NCBI GenBank assembly: GCA_049840875.1
Contig: JASGJE010000003.1
Span: forward strand, 192,230 to 256,229
DNA: 64,000 nucleotides
DNA from: JAFDYH01 sp049840875
GTDB lineage: Bacteria > Bacteroidota > Bacteroidia > Chitinophagales > Chitinophagaceae
Direction of reading: 5' to 3'
In this document: piece after piece, positions 7,391-17,800 of the stretch
Position numbering within the stretch: the stretch's first letter is position 1
Layout of the letters: each line of letters begins with the position of its first letter
Made by a program: the position numbers and the translations under genes
The notes under the pieces: generated by a model
Told to the model about the DNA's origin: nothing
Seen by the model: the letters and a program-made list of their open reading frames with translations, nothing else
The model's database searches: none

Positions 7391-9367
7391 ATGGGCAGGA
7401 AAAATTCAAAAAAGAAATCAAAAGAAGGGAAATCTGGCAGTGAACGGGTTTTTAAAGGTACGTTGGATATAACGCGTTCCGGAATGGGTTTCGTCATTGT
7501 GCCGGATATGGCTGCAGATATTTTAGTGCGGCCAAACGATCTTAATACTGCATTGCACGGAGATATTGTGCATGTGAAGGTCGATAAGTTTTCAGACGGA
7601 AAGAAAAGAGCACAGGGAGTAATTACAGACGTTGTGCAAAGAAGACGTACTGAATTTATCGGTCGCATCCAGCTCAATAAAGGCTTTGCGTTCTTTGTTG
7701 CGCAAATGGATAAACCGATGCCGGATATATATATTCCCCTGGAAAAAATAAATGGCGCTACAGAAGATAGCAAGGTGATCGTGAAATTAACATCGTGGGA
7801 AAAAGGAGGAAAGCGGCCTGTCGGTGAAGTTGTAAGCATACTCAATGAAGAAGAGCCGAATGATACGGCAATGAAAGAATTGTTGCTGGAAAATGGTTTC
7901 CCGATTGATTTTCCCGATGAAGTAATGGAAGAAGCCGCAAGGATACCAGACACTATCGCAGCAGATGAGATTGCAAAACGAAAAGATATTCGCGATATTT
8001 TGACGATAACCATCGACCCTGCAGACGCAAAGGATTTCGATGATGCTATATCTTTTCGCGTATTGAAGAATGGGAATTATGAAATCGGTGTGCATATTGC
8101 TGACGTAGGTCATTATGTAGAAACGGATACCGCGTTGGATGAGTTTGCTTATGAGAAAGCGACCTCTGTTTATTTGCCAGACCGCGTCAATCCAATGTTG
8201 CCCGAGCATATTTCTAATGTACTTTGTTCTCTACGGCCACATGAAGATAAGCTCACTTTTTCTGCTATTTTCCAGGTGTCTCCGAATGGCGCCATCAAAC
8301 AATACTGGTTGGGTAAAACAGTGATACATTCAGATCATCGGTTTACCTATGAGGATGTGCAGGAAATTATCGAAAACGGAACCGGCGCATACAGCGATGA
8401 AATTTTGATCCTTAATACGATTGCACAAAAGATGCGCAAGCAGCGATTCAAAAAAGGCGCTATCAATTTTTCTTCGCAGGAAGTGCGTTTTAAATTGGAT
8501 GAAAAGGGCAAACCGATAGGAATTGTTATTAAAGAAAGTAAAGAATCGCATCAACTGATTGAAGAGTATATGTTGCTTGCGAATAAAACAGTTGCTGAAA
8601 ATTTTTCAAAACTAAAGCAAGGCGAAAAGCAAGTACCTTTTCCCTACCGTGTACATGATGATCCGGATGAGGAGAAGTTACTGCCATTCGTTGCATTTGC
8701 AAAGAAATTCGGACACAAGTTTGATACTTCGTCGCCACAGGCAATTGCGGAATCTTTTAATAAAATGTTGAAGGACGTAGAAGGCAAACCCGAACAACAT
8801 GTATTGGAGCAATTGGGTATTCGTACAATGGCGAAGGCGAAATATACAACTGATAACGTCGGTCATTACGGTTTGGGATTTGAACATTATTGTCATTTTA
8901 CATCGCCGATCCGTCGTTATCCTGATATCATGGTTCATCGGTTACTTTTTCAGGCCTTGCAGGAAAAAGTTTCTATTGATAAGAAGATGGAAGAAAAATG
9001 TAAGCATTGCAGCGAACGTGAACGTGCTGCTATGGAAACAGAACGTGCTGCGAATAAATATAAGCAGGTGGAGTACATGAAGAATTTTGTGGGTGAAGAA
9101 TTTGAAGGTATTATCAGTGGGGTTGCTTCATTTGGCTTTTGGGTGGAAACAATTTTGCATAAATGTGAAGGACTGGTTAGCATAAATTCATTAACTGATT
9201 ATGATGATTTCCGGCACGTAGAAAGTGATTATTGCCTTGTTGGCCATCGGAGCGGAAAAAAATTCAGGATGGGAGACAAAGTCTGGATAAAAGTAGTGGC
9301 TGCAAATCTTACAAAGCGACAACTGGATTATGAATGGGTAGTAGGGAATGAAAAATTAAAGAAGTAA
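7391..9367 (+). CDS. rnr: Ribonuclease R
   Basis: A 658-residue 3'-5' exoribonuclease of the RNB family. A Lys/Ser-rich start is followed by two cold-shock-type OB domains (about 20-160). The RNB catalytic domain contains TIDPADAKDFDDAISF (about 207-222), with the metal-binding Asp cluster. A C-terminal S1 domain covers about 575-655 (EFEGIISGVASFGFWVE). FTSPIRRYPDIMVHR, the other RNB signature, is present. The protein is shorter than the Escherichia coli enzyme because the N-terminal helix-turn-helix and the long basic tail are missing, which is common in this phylum. It is the last gene of the 3.7-9.4 kb operon. Confidence 0.95.
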   Translation: MGRKNSKKKSKEGKSGSERVFKGTLDITRSGMGFVIVPDMAADILVRPNDLNTALHGDIVHVKVDKFSDGKKRAQGVITDVVQRRRTEFIGRIQLNKGFAFFVAQMDKPMPDIYIPLEKINGATEDSKVIVKLTSWEKGGKRPVGEVVSILNEEEPNDTAMKELLLENGFPIDFPDEVMEEAARIPDTIAADEIAKRKDIRDILTITIDPADAKDFDDAISFRVLKNGNYEIGVHIADVGHYVETDTALDEFAYEKATSVYLPDRVNPMLPEHISNVLCSLRPHEDKLTFSAIFQVSPNGAIKQYWLGKTVIHSDHRFTYEDVQEIIENGTGAYSDEILILNTIAQKMRKQRFKKGAINFSSQEVRFKLDEKGKPIGIVIKESKESHQLIEEYMLLANKTVAENFSKLKQGEKQVPFPYRVHDDPDEEKLLPFVAFAKKFGHKFDTSSPQAIAESFNKMLKDVEGKPEQHVLEQLGIRTMAKAKYTTDNVGHYGLGFEHYCHFTSPIRRYPDIMVHRLLFQALQEKVSIDKKMEEKCKHCSERERAAMETERAANKYKQVEYMKNFVGEEFEGIISGVASFGFWVETILHKCEGLVSINSLTDYDDFRHVESDYCLVGHRSGKKFRMGDKVWIKVVAANLTKRQLDYEWVVGNEKLKK

Positions 9368-9434
9368 AAATTAGCTGACATCTTCAATGGTCGATCCCGG
9401 CGATAATGCTTAATTTAGCGTATAAAAAAATTGT

Positions 9435-9671
9435 ATGGCTGCAGTTTCCGTTTTAAAAAAACAGGTAAAGAAATTTGTAGAAAATGCATCCGAAAACGAC
9501 TTGAAGCTTATCTATAACCTGTTTGAATTAAACAAAAAAGAGGATTGGTGGAACGAGATTACAAAAGATCATCAACAGCATATAAAAGAAGCAATTGCAG
9601 ATGCAAATGCAGGTAGGACCATTCCCCATGCAGACATGGTAAAACAATACAAAAAATGGTTAAAGAAGTAG
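9435..9671 (+). CDS. Antitoxin of a ParD/ParE-like type II module
   Basis: A 78-residue, Lys-rich, mostly helical protein. The second half, DWWNEITKDHQQHIKEAIAD followed by AGRTIPHADMVKQYKKWL, is the C-terminal toxin-wrapping pattern seen in many Bacteroidota antitoxins paired with RelE/ParE toxins. It overlaps the toxin gene by 16 bases, the usual coupling in such modules. The N-terminal part probably gives DNA binding and dimerisation, but I see no clear ribbon-helix-helix motif. An AT-rich promoter-like stretch lies at about 9408-9425, directly upstream. Confidence 0.75.
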   Translation: MAAVSVLKKQVKKFVENASENDLKLIYNLFELNKKEDWWNEITKDHQQHIKEAIADANAGRTIPHADMVKQYKKWLKK

Positions 9672-9961
9672 TGTGGACTTTCCGGGCTTCGAACACCTAT
9701 CTTGAGATCATTGAGTATTTGCTAAAAGAATTTGGAACTTCGGTTGTCGAGGATTTTGCGACGACAGTTCATGAAAAGATTGAGTTGATTATCTCAAACC
9801 CTTTTTTATTTCGCAAATCACAGGCTCAGAAAAATATTTTCATAACAGTTATCCATAAACGGGTTATTTTATCTTACAGGTACAGGCCAGTACTAAAAAA
9901 GGTTGAATTATTAGTTTTTTGGGATACAAGAAGAAACCCCTCTAAATTCCCTTACAGATAG
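9656..9961 (+). CDS. RelE/ParE superfamily toxin
   Basis: A 101-residue protein with the RelE/ParE fold pattern. It opens with a WTFRASNTYLEIIEYLLKEFG helix pair, followed by beta strands FITVIHKRVILSYRY and a final VELLVFWDTRRNPSKF with the typical (W/F)xxRxxP-like end. ParE-type members poison gyrase and RelE-type members cleave mRNA; sequence alone does not settle which. It overlaps the antitoxin and lies 10 bases before the polyprenyl synthase gene. The module therefore sits between rnr and an essential isoprenoid gene, reading in the same direction as both. Confidence 0.8.
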   Translation: MVKEVVWTFRASNTYLEIIEYLLKEFGTSVVEDFATTVHEKIELIISNPFLFRKSQAQKNIFITVIHKRVILSYRYRPVLKKVELLVFWDTRRNPSKFPYR

Positions 9962-9971
9962 TATTGAACTT

Positions 9972-10937
9972 ATGCATTCATTCGAAACACTCTCGGAAAA
10001 ATTCAATCTTTACTTTGATGCTAACCATTTTCCAGCCGAGCCGGCCACATTATATCAACCTAATCGCTATTTTTTAAAATTAGGCGGTAAGAGGGTACGA
10101 CCGGTGCTTGCGCTGATGGGAAATGAATTGTTTGACGAAATAAGCGCTGATGCCTGGCACGCAGCTACTGCAATAGAGCTGTTTCACAACTTTACTTTGA
10201 TCCATGATGACATAATGGATAAAGCTCCGCTACGGCGGGGAATGGAAACTGTTCATTCGAAATTTGGGTCTAACACAGCGCTTCTTGCAGGCGATGTAAT
10301 GCTTGTTCGTGCATATGAATATCTCAACCAGATAAACATTTCACACTTACGCCAGATAATGTCATTGTTTAATCAAACTGCTACTGAAGTTTGCGAAGGT
10401 CAGCAATTGGATATGGATTTTGAAACCAAGCAAAACATCAGTCTCGAAGAATATCTTCAAATGATCATTCTTAAAACTTCAGTCGCATTGGCAGCAAGTT
10501 TAAAAGTGGGAGCAATGTTGGGCGGTGCCGGCCAGCGTAACCAGGATCTGGTTTATGAATTTGGAAAAAAAATCGGGATCGCTTTCCAGGTACAGGATGA
10601 TTACCTGGACGCTTTTGGCGACCCTGATAAATTCGGTAAACAGGTGGGCGGTGATATACTGGCTAATAAAAAAACATTCCTCCTGATCCGTGCATTGGAA
10701 AATGCCTCAGTCTCTCAAAAGAATGAATTACAACAATTGCTAAATACAAGCCCTGCAGATAAAATAGAAAAGATGCTCAATCTCTATCGCGATACAAAAG
10801 CGGATAGCTGGGCGATGGAACTAAAGAATAAATACATGGACGAAGCATTATCACATCTGGAAGACATCGCCGTTATTTCCAAACGGAAAGAACCATTACA
10901 TAACCTCGCATATTATTTATTGAAGAGGGAACATTAA
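9972..10937 (+). CDS. Polyprenyl (geranylgeranyl/short-chain) diphosphate synthase
   Basis: A 321-residue trans-isoprenyl diphosphate synthase. It has GGKRVRPVL (38-46), the first Asp-rich motif DDIMD (79-83) with LRRG after it, GQQLDMDFE, and the second Asp-rich motif in FQVQDDYLDAFGD. The fifth residue before the first motif is Phe74. Bulky residues there limit chain length, so FPP or GGPP is a likely product, though the full-length octaprenyl function cannot be excluded. It follows the toxin gene by 10 bases, so it may be partly co-transcribed with the module. Confidence 0.88.
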   Translation: MHSFETLSEKFNLYFDANHFPAEPATLYQPNRYFLKLGGKRVRPVLALMGNELFDEISADAWHAATAIELFHNFTLIHDDIMDKAPLRRGMETVHSKFGSNTALLAGDVMLVRAYEYLNQINISHLRQIMSLFNQTATEVCEGQQLDMDFETKQNISLEEYLQMIILKTSVALAASLKVGAMLGGAGQRNQDLVYEFGKKIGIAFQVQDDYLDAFGDPDKFGKQVGGDILANKKTFLLIRALENASVSQKNELQQLLNTSPADKIEKMLNLYRDTKADSWAMELKNKYMDEALSHLEDIAVISKRKEPLHNLAYYLLKREH

Positions 10938-11030
10938 TACCTCCTTTGAAAAACTCCTGGCGAGAAAGTAAAAATTCAAATGGCGGTTCTAACTTTTTTG
11001 GCTATTTTGAATTACTAAAACTATCTGCTG

Positions 11031-12824
11031 ATGTCAAGTTCTCTTTTCAGGACAAAAAAGATTTCATCTATTCTTTCAGAGGGCGGCGATGATAGTCATG
11101 GTGCAGGTGGATTAAAACGAGTACTGACTCTACGCGATCTCACTTTTTTCGGTATAGCGGCAATTCTTGGTGCCGGTAGCTTCAGCAGCCTGGGCGGCGC
11201 AGTATCTCATGGAGGCCCCGGTGTTGTTATTTTATTTATTATTACCGCTATTGCTTGTGCTTTTACAGCATTTTGTTATTCAGAGTTTGCCAGCCGCATA
11301 CCCGTTGCCGGTAGTGCATACACATACGCCTATGCAAGTTTCGGTGAAGTATTTGCATGGATTATTGGCTGGGCGCTGATCATGGAATATTCAATCGGTA
11401 ATATTTATGTTGCTTATAGCTGGAGCGATTATTTTGTTTCCTTTTTGGATAAGATAAATGTGCATGTACCAGAATACCTGAGCACGAGCTACATGGAAGT
11501 AAAACATGCCATGGCTGATGGTAATGTGACTAAGGATGTAACAAACGCATGGAATAATGCACCGGTTGTAGGTGGGTTGCGGATTATATTTGATTTGCCT
11601 GCATTGGTTATCAATATCCTTATCACTTACCTGGTTTTTCGCGGTGTGAAGGAAAGCCGCAACTTCAGCAATGTGATGGTAGTTTTAAAAATGTTGGTAG
11701 TGTTGCTGGTAATATTGGTTGGAGGTTATATGGTCTTTGCAAACGGACTTACTCCTAACTGGACACCTGCGAATGATTCCGGGGTCCATTCATTTATGCC
11801 CAATGGTTTTGGCGGTGTAATGGCTGCCGTGAGTGGTGTATTTTTCGCTTATATCGGATTTGATGCAGTGAGCGTATTAGCCGAAGAAAGTAAAAATCCA
11901 CAACGCGATCTTCCTAGAGGAATGATTCTTTCACTGGTGATCTGTACCATTGTGTACATCTTGCTATCGTTGGTATTAACAGGTGCCGTTCACTATAAGA
12001 ACTTCGAAACTGTCGGAGATCCATTGGCATTTATTTTTGAAAAACAAAATCTCAATGTAAGCTGGATGCAATTCTTTGTCTCGATAGCTGCCGTTATTGC
12101 GATGACGAGTGTATTGCTCGTGTTTCAAATGGGGCAACCGAGAATATGGATGAGTATGAGCCGCGATGGTTTATTGCCACCAGTCTTTCAAAAAATCCAT
12201 CCAAAATTTCAAACACCGTCTTTCTCAACAATAGTGACCGGCCTCGTGGTTGGCGTACCCATTTTATTTACAGATAAAACATTTGTACTTGATTTTACAA
12301 GTATTGCTACATTGTTTGCGTTTGTATTGGTTTGCGGAGGTGTTTTGTTAATACCAAGAAAAGAAAAAACACCAGGCAAATTCAATATTCCCTATATCAA
12401 CGGTCAGTTCATTTTTCCATTGATTATTATCGGAAGCTTATTGATTATTTATTACGTTAATAATAATTATTTCAATGAGCTTTTAAATTTTTCATTGACA
12501 ACTGCCGAACACAATACAGCAGTTGCAGGAATTGATCCGCAAAAAACAGATATTTTAAACAAAGCAATCTCCGATGCGATCACCGCAAAAGAAACGATTA
12601 ATATTTCTACAATTATATTCTGGATAGTGTGTCTTGCTTTGAGTGCAATCACTTTTGTAAAAAAATATTCTTTGATTCCATTACTCGGCCTCGGTACATG
12701 TCTTTACCTTTTAACGGGAATGACCGCAAGAAACTGGGCCTGGTTTGGAGGATGGTTATTGTTGGGTCTGATTGTTTACTTTCTCTACGGTTATAAGAAG
12801 AGCAGACTGGCTATTAAAAATTAG
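11031..12824 (+). CDS. APC superfamily amino acid permease
   Basis: A 597-residue transporter with about fourteen hydrophobic segments. The first helix, FFGIAAILGAGSFSSLGGAV, carries the G-A-G unwound region where APC transporters bind the substrate amine. RIPVAGSAYTYAYASFGE and GFDAVSVLAEESKNPQRDLP are diagnostic of the cationic amino acid transporter (CAT) branch. The long segment around 480-515 is a hydrophilic periplasmic loop before the last helices. Substrate is likely a neutral or basic amino acid, with uptake driven by protons. It is followed by a hairpin terminator. Confidence 0.9.
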   Translation: MSSSLFRTKKISSILSEGGDDSHGAGGLKRVLTLRDLTFFGIAAILGAGSFSSLGGAVSHGGPGVVILFIITAIACAFTAFCYSEFASRIPVAGSAYTYAYASFGEVFAWIIGWALIMEYSIGNIYVAYSWSDYFVSFLDKINVHVPEYLSTSYMEVKHAMADGNVTKDVTNAWNNAPVVGGLRIIFDLPALVINILITYLVFRGVKESRNFSNVMVVLKMLVVLLVILVGGYMVFANGLTPNWTPANDSGVHSFMPNGFGGVMAAVSGVFFAYIGFDAVSVLAEESKNPQRDLPRGMILSLVICTIVYILLSLVLTGAVHYKNFETVGDPLAFIFEKQNLNVSWMQFFVSIAAVIAMTSVLLVFQMGQPRIWMSMSRDGLLPPVFQKIHPKFQTPSFSTIVTGLVVGVPILFTDKTFVLDFTSIATLFAFVLVCGGVLLIPRKEKTPGKFNIPYINGQFIFPLIIIGSLLIIYYVNNNYFNELLNFSLTTAEHNTAVAGIDPQKTDILNKAISDAITAKETINISTIIFWIVCLALSAITFVKKYSLIPLLGLGTCLYLLTGMTARNWAWFGGWLLLGLIVYFLYGYKKSRLAIKN

Positions 12825-12847
12825 CCACTATAAAATAAGGTATATCC

Positions 12848-12880
12848 CTCACCGAAAAAGTTTTCGCTGAGTTTATTTTA
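12848..12880 (+). terminator. Hairpin terminator after the APC permease gene
   Basis: CTCACCGAAAA at 12848-12858 pairs with TTTTCGCTGAG at 12861-12871, with one C/C mismatch and a tight A-rich loop. T-rich TTTATTTTA follows. It lies 23 bases after the permease stop. Confidence 0.55.
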
Positions 12881-12937
12881 TGGATTATTATTTATCAATT
12901 ATCCATTCTTAATTAGATATTTCCACTTTTTACTTTC

Positions 12938-12945
12938 TAATTTTG
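12938..12945 (+). promoter_or_regulatory. -7 promoter element (TAATTTTG) for the Smr gene
   Basis: An exact TAnnTTTG match 17 bases before the ATG at 12963. A transcript from it would have a leader of about ten bases. No clear -33 TTTG at the expected spacing is seen. Confidence 0.45.
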
Positions 12946-12962
12946 CCCTTTGAATTTTTACA

Positions 12963-13979
12963 ATGAAATACCAGGTAGGAGATAAGATAGTTGTGCTGCA
13001 TTCCAATGAAGAAGGAGAAATCATTGATATTATCAATGAAAAGATGGTGATGATCGATGTGCGGGGCGTAAAGTTCCCGGCGTACATGGACCAGATTGAT
13101 TTTCCGTATTTCAAGCGGTTTACTGAAAAGAAAATTTTTGAACCGAAAAAACAAAAGAAATTCATCGACAATGTAAAACGTGAAAGCAATAAGGCTATCT
13201 CAAAAATTGCGGATGGCGTTTGGCTTACATTTCTTCCCGTAATAGATACTGATGAATTTGGTGATGATGTGGTGCGGGAACTGAAATTGCATTTGTTGAA
13301 CGGAACCAGTAATGGCTACAATTTCATTTATAAGCAGGTGTTTTTGGGTAGAACAGGTTTCGAATTGAAAAATGTAATTCATTCCGGCGAAGATTTTTAT
13401 TTGCATGATGTTCCTTTTGAAGATATGAATGATAATCCGTCTTTTGATTTCGAATTCACATTGCTAAATCCAGACAAAACAAAAGCTGATTTTTTCGAAC
13501 ATTCATTGAAGCTAAGAGCGAAGCAGATATTTACTAAAATAGAGGAAATTCAAAAGAAGAACGAAGCCACTTTTTCGTACAAACTTTTTGATAAATACCC
13601 GGAGAAGATAGTTGAGGATAAAATTGACGTGAGCCATTTAACGGCGAAGGGATATAAAATCTATGATGCAAAAAACGTCCGCCAGCACTTGCCCCCCGCC
13701 AGAAGCGTGGTGGATCTCCACATTGAAAAAATTACAAACGACTGGAAACATCTCGGCAATTTCGAGATAGTTACATTGCAATTAAAAGAATTTGAAAAAT
13801 ATTATGATCTCGCAGTTGCCCATCATTTGCCATCGATGATTATAATACATGGAGTGGGAGAGGGGAAACTTAGAGATGAAATTCATGACATACTCCGGTT
13901 GAAAAGAGAAGTCAAATCATTTGTGAACCAGTATCACCCCGCTTATGGATATGGAGCAACAGAGATTTTTTTCAAATAG
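12963..13979 (+). CDS. DUF2027 / Smr domain protein
   Basis: A 338-residue protein. Residues 1-75 form a KOW/SH3-like start (YQVGDKIVVLHSNEEGEIIDI), residues about 78-200 match DUF2027, and the C-terminus is a Smr domain with VVDLHIEKI (about 251-259) and IIIHGVGEGKLRDEI (about 292-306). Smr domains of the MutS2 type nick DNA, and others act on RNA at collided ribosomes. Here the Smr domain is not fused to MutS2 but to DUF2027, a combination I know mainly from Bacteroidota. Function is therefore a probable nuclease or nucleic acid binding role, substrate unknown. Confidence 0.88.
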   Translation: MKYQVGDKIVVLHSNEEGEIIDIINEKMVMIDVRGVKFPAYMDQIDFPYFKRFTEKKIFEPKKQKKFIDNVKRESNKAISKIADGVWLTFLPVIDTDEFGDDVVRELKLHLLNGTSNGYNFIYKQVFLGRTGFELKNVIHSGEDFYLHDVPFEDMNDNPSFDFEFTLLNPDKTKADFFEHSLKLRAKQIFTKIEEIQKKNEATFSYKLFDKYPEKIVEDKIDVSHLTAKGYKIYDAKNVRQHLPPARSVVDLHIEKITNDWKHLGNFEIVTLQLKEFEKYYDLAVAHHLPSMIIIHGVGEGKLRDEIHDILRLKREVKSFVNQYHPAYGYGATEIFFK

Positions 13980-14175
13980 TGGTCACCGTGAGAATAATTT
14001 GCAATTTTGTTGCCGATAGATAATCAGCAGGTGACTAGAACCAGGATATTCCCAATTCATTTCTATCCACAGTAATTTTCCGAAACTGTTCTTAAAAAAA
14101 TCACATACAGTTTGATTTTAATATTTAGTCATTCCTTTATCTTTATCGCATTAGCCACTTACCAAGCCACTATTT

Positions 14176-14862
14176 ATGATAAAGCCGCTATTGCTTGTCT
14201 GCCTGTCCGCAGTAATCAGCTTTGCTACTTTCGCCCAAACTCCAGTAATTAACGCAAAAAAAAGAACAACCTCTATTGTTATCGATGGTAATCCTAATGA
14301 AACTGCATGGGAGTTTAGCAATAATATAACGAAGGCAATAGTTGGTACGCCCAATAATACTGCAAAGTTTGCAGTATTGTGGGATAGCCTTAATCTGTAC
14401 GTAGCGTATACTATAACAGACGCCAATAAGTACAATGATTCGCCAAATGATTGGGATGATGATGCTGTTGAAGTATATATTGACGCTGACAATAACGGTG
14501 GCACTGCCTATGGAGCTAATGACCGCCAGATAGTAAAAGGTTGGAACACTACAACCATCTGGGAAAAGAATGGTAAGACGGCAGGGATACAACATGCATG
14601 GGCATCTACTTCCACAGGTTATACAGTTGAATTGCTGATACCCTGGAGTAATATCGGCATTACGAAACCTGCTATCGGTTTTACAATTGGTTTTGACGTT
14701 GCCAATGACGACGATGATAATGGAAGCGCAAGAGAAAGCCAGTTGATGTGGGCAGGTGATAATGATAACTGGCAGTATCCAAGAAACTTTGGTGACCTCG
14801 TCTTAGTTTTAATGATACGCAGGCGCCAAGTGCACCTTCTAATCTTACCACATCTTCGTTAA
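14176..14862 (+). CDS. 5' part of split type IX secreted sugar dehydrogenase (CBM9-like domain)
   Basis: The true coding part ends near 14808. The protein starts with a signal peptide (MIKPLLLVCLSAVISFATFA) and continues with a carbohydrate-binding family 9-like domain, about residues 25-205, with TTSIVIDGNPNETAWE, DDAVEVYIDADN and WSNIGITKP. After GDLVLV the frame goes into nonsense (MIRRRQVHLL) and stops at 14862. In the frame one base back, FN3 sequence continues without a break from 14808 through 18815. A single base lost from the TTTT run at 14807-14810 explains this. It may be a sequencing error, a recent mutation or phase variation. CBM9-like domains bind glycan chain ends. Confidence 0.85.
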   Translation: MIKPLLLVCLSAVISFATFAQTPVINAKKRTTSIVIDGNPNETAWEFSNNITKAIVGTPNNTAKFAVLWDSLNLYVAYTITDANKYNDSPNDWDDDAVEVYIDADNNGGTAYGANDRQIVKGWNTTTIWEKNGKTAGIQHAWASTSTGYTVELLIPWSNIGITKPAIGFTIGFDVANDDDDNGSARESQLMWAGDNDNWQYPRNFGDLVLVLMIRRRQVHLLILPHLR

Positions 14863-17800
14863 CACAATCTTCAGTTACATTAAGCTGGACTGCTTCAACC
14901 GACAATGTCGGCGTTACCGGTTATGATGTGTATAGAAATGGAACAAAAATCAACTCTGCCGCCATTACCACAACGACGTATAGCGTGACAGGTTTATCGG
15001 CTGCGACGGCTTATCAATTTTATGTTCAGGCAAAAGATGCCGCCGGAAATGTATCGGGCAACAGTAATACAGTAAGCATTACAACACCAGACACGCAGGC
15101 GCCCACTGCACCGGCAAATCTTGCTACTTCGAGTCTCACAACAACATCATTAACGTTAACCTGGACCGCTTCAACAGATAATGTTGCTGTGTCGGGTTAT
15201 GACGTTTATCAGAATGGAACTAAAATCAATACACAAAGTATAACCACCACAACATATAATGTTACTGGTCTTACGGCATCAACGGCTTATTCATTTTATG
15301 TAAAAGCGAACGATGCTGCCGGTAATAATAGCACCAGCAATACGTTGAATGTAACTACCCCTGCACCGCCAGACACGCAAGCTCCGACTGCACCAGGTTC
15401 TCTTGCAACATCTGGATTAACCCAATCTTCCGTTACATTAACATGGGCTGCATCCACAGACAATGTGGCTGTAACCGGCTATGATGTTTATAGAAATGGA
15501 ACTAAAATCAATACCGCTGTTGTTACTACGTTAACTTATTCGGTAACTAACCTTTCTGCTGCAACAAACTATTCTTTTTATGTGCAGGCAAGAGATGCGG
15601 CTGGAAACCTCTCACCAAATAGTGATGTCGTTTCTATCACAACACCGGACACTCAAGCGCCAACCAGTCCTTCAAATCTTGCTGCATCTAATATCACCAC
15701 AACTTCGCTTACGTTGAACTGGACGGCATCTACTGACAATGTTGCTGTGACAGGTTATGATGTTTACCAGGATAATAATAAAATCAATACTCAGTTAATT
15801 ACTACCACTACTTACGCCATTACAGGTCTTACCGCCAGCACCGCGTATTCTTTTTATGTAAAAGCAAATGATGCCGCCGGAAACAGCAGCACAAGCAACA
15901 CATTGAATGTAACTTCTGCCGCGCCGCCGGATACACAAGCTCCAACAGCTCCCATCGGGTTAACCTCTTCCAATCTTACTTCTTCTTCGGTTACATTGAG
16001 TTGGACGGCAGCAACGGATAATGTTGCTGTAGCTGGATATGATATTTTTAGAAACGGAACAAAAATCAACTCGTCTGTCGTTACAGCGTTGACTTATGCT
16101 GTAACGGGGTTGACCGCTTCCACGGCGTATAGTTTTTATGTGCAGGCAAGAGATGCGGCTGGAAATATTTCAGCCAACAGTAATGTAGTTAATATCAATA
16201 CGCCGGCAGCCGCTGGCTGCTCAGGTACTGGTGCAATTAATTTCCAGAAATGGACGAATGTTACTGGTACTACTGTGGCAAGTCTCACCTCATTGTCAAC
16301 GTATCCAAACAGCCCGAACAGTACCGGTACATTGACTAGCTTTGAAATACCAAGCAATACCGGTGATAATTATGGAATGAAAGTGTACGGTTATATCTGT
16401 CCGCCTGCGACCGGATCTTACATATTCTGGATAGCTGGTGATGATAATGCCGAATTGTGGCTAAGTACAACAAGTAATTCTGCCAACAAACAAAAGATAG
16501 CATACGAAACGAACTATACAAATTCAAGGGAGTGGACAAAATACACTACACAAAAATCAGCTGCCATCACATTGACATATGGCCAGCTTTATTATGTTGA
16601 AGCGCTTATAAAAGAGGGAACAGGAAATGATAATCTTGCTGTGGGTTGGGCAAAACCAGGGCAGGCAACTACAGCGCCAAGCGAAGTAATTCCGGGTTCA
16701 CAGTTAGTTGCAAAACTTCCCGATACTCAAGCCCCGACTGCTCCAGCAAACTTAACGGCATCTGCTATCACACAATCATCTTTTACGTTATCATGGACTG
16801 CTTCTACTGATAATGTTGCTGTAACCGGGTACGATGTGTATAAGGATAATGTAAAAATCAACAGTTCGGCAATTACAACAACTACATTCAATGTAACCGG
16901 ACTAACGGCTTCTACTATGTATAGTATGTATGTTGTTGCAAGAGATGCTGCCGGGAATTCATCGAATAGCAATCCGCTAAATGTAACAACTACTGCTCCT
17001 GATACAGAAGCTCCATCAGTACCGACAGGTCTTGCTGCATCTATTATGGCGCAAACGTCATTTACGTTAAAATGGGCAGCGTCTACGGATAATATTGGCG
17101 TTACCGGCTATGATGTGTATCGCGATAATGTAAAACTAAACTCTACTGCAATCACGACAACACGATATGATTTAAGTGGCCTTATTGCCGGCGCTACGTA
17201 TACCGTTACAGTTATCGCAAGAGATGCAGCCGGTAATACAAGTGTTGCAAGCCAGGGACTAAGCGTTACCACACTATTGCCAAATCCAACGCTGGAAACA
17301 TTTACTCAACGAACAGTAATTGCCAATCAGCGAATGCCGCATGACCTTGTGTATGGGCCTGACAATAACATTTGGTATACTGAACGGTTTGCCGGTACCG
17401 TTAGTTTTGTAAATCCAGCAACTGGCTCGAAGAAAATTGTTTTAACACTCGGAACAAAATTTGTAAACGTTGCCGGGCAAGATGGATTGTTGGGCCTTGC
17501 TTTGCATCCGCAATTATTACAAGGCAAACCATATGTTTATATTTCCTACACCTATCAGTCTGTAAGTTCTACGGTCAGAAAGACCAGAATAGAGCGATAT
17601 ACTTATGATACTGTTTCAAAAACATTAAGCCAGCCGGTAACGGTACTTGAGAATATACCCGGAAGCAATGACCATAACTCGGCAAGATTGGCGATTGGCC
17701 CTGATTTGAAATTGTATTATTCCGTTGGTGATATGGGAGCCGGACAGTTTGACAACAGTGCCCGTACAAACAATGCACAAAATCTTTCGATCTACGAGGG

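Noticed and set aside
14803..14814. Programmed -1 frameshift as the explanation of the split gene
   Set aside because: The zero-frame heptamer A-GTT-TTA does not allow good re-pairing of the P-site tRNA, and no strong downstream hairpin was seen. A one-base loss in the T run fits better.
14811..17280. The FN3 nucleotide repeats as a mobile or satellite element
   Set aside because: They are coding repeats with conserved protein domain limits and belong to one gene.
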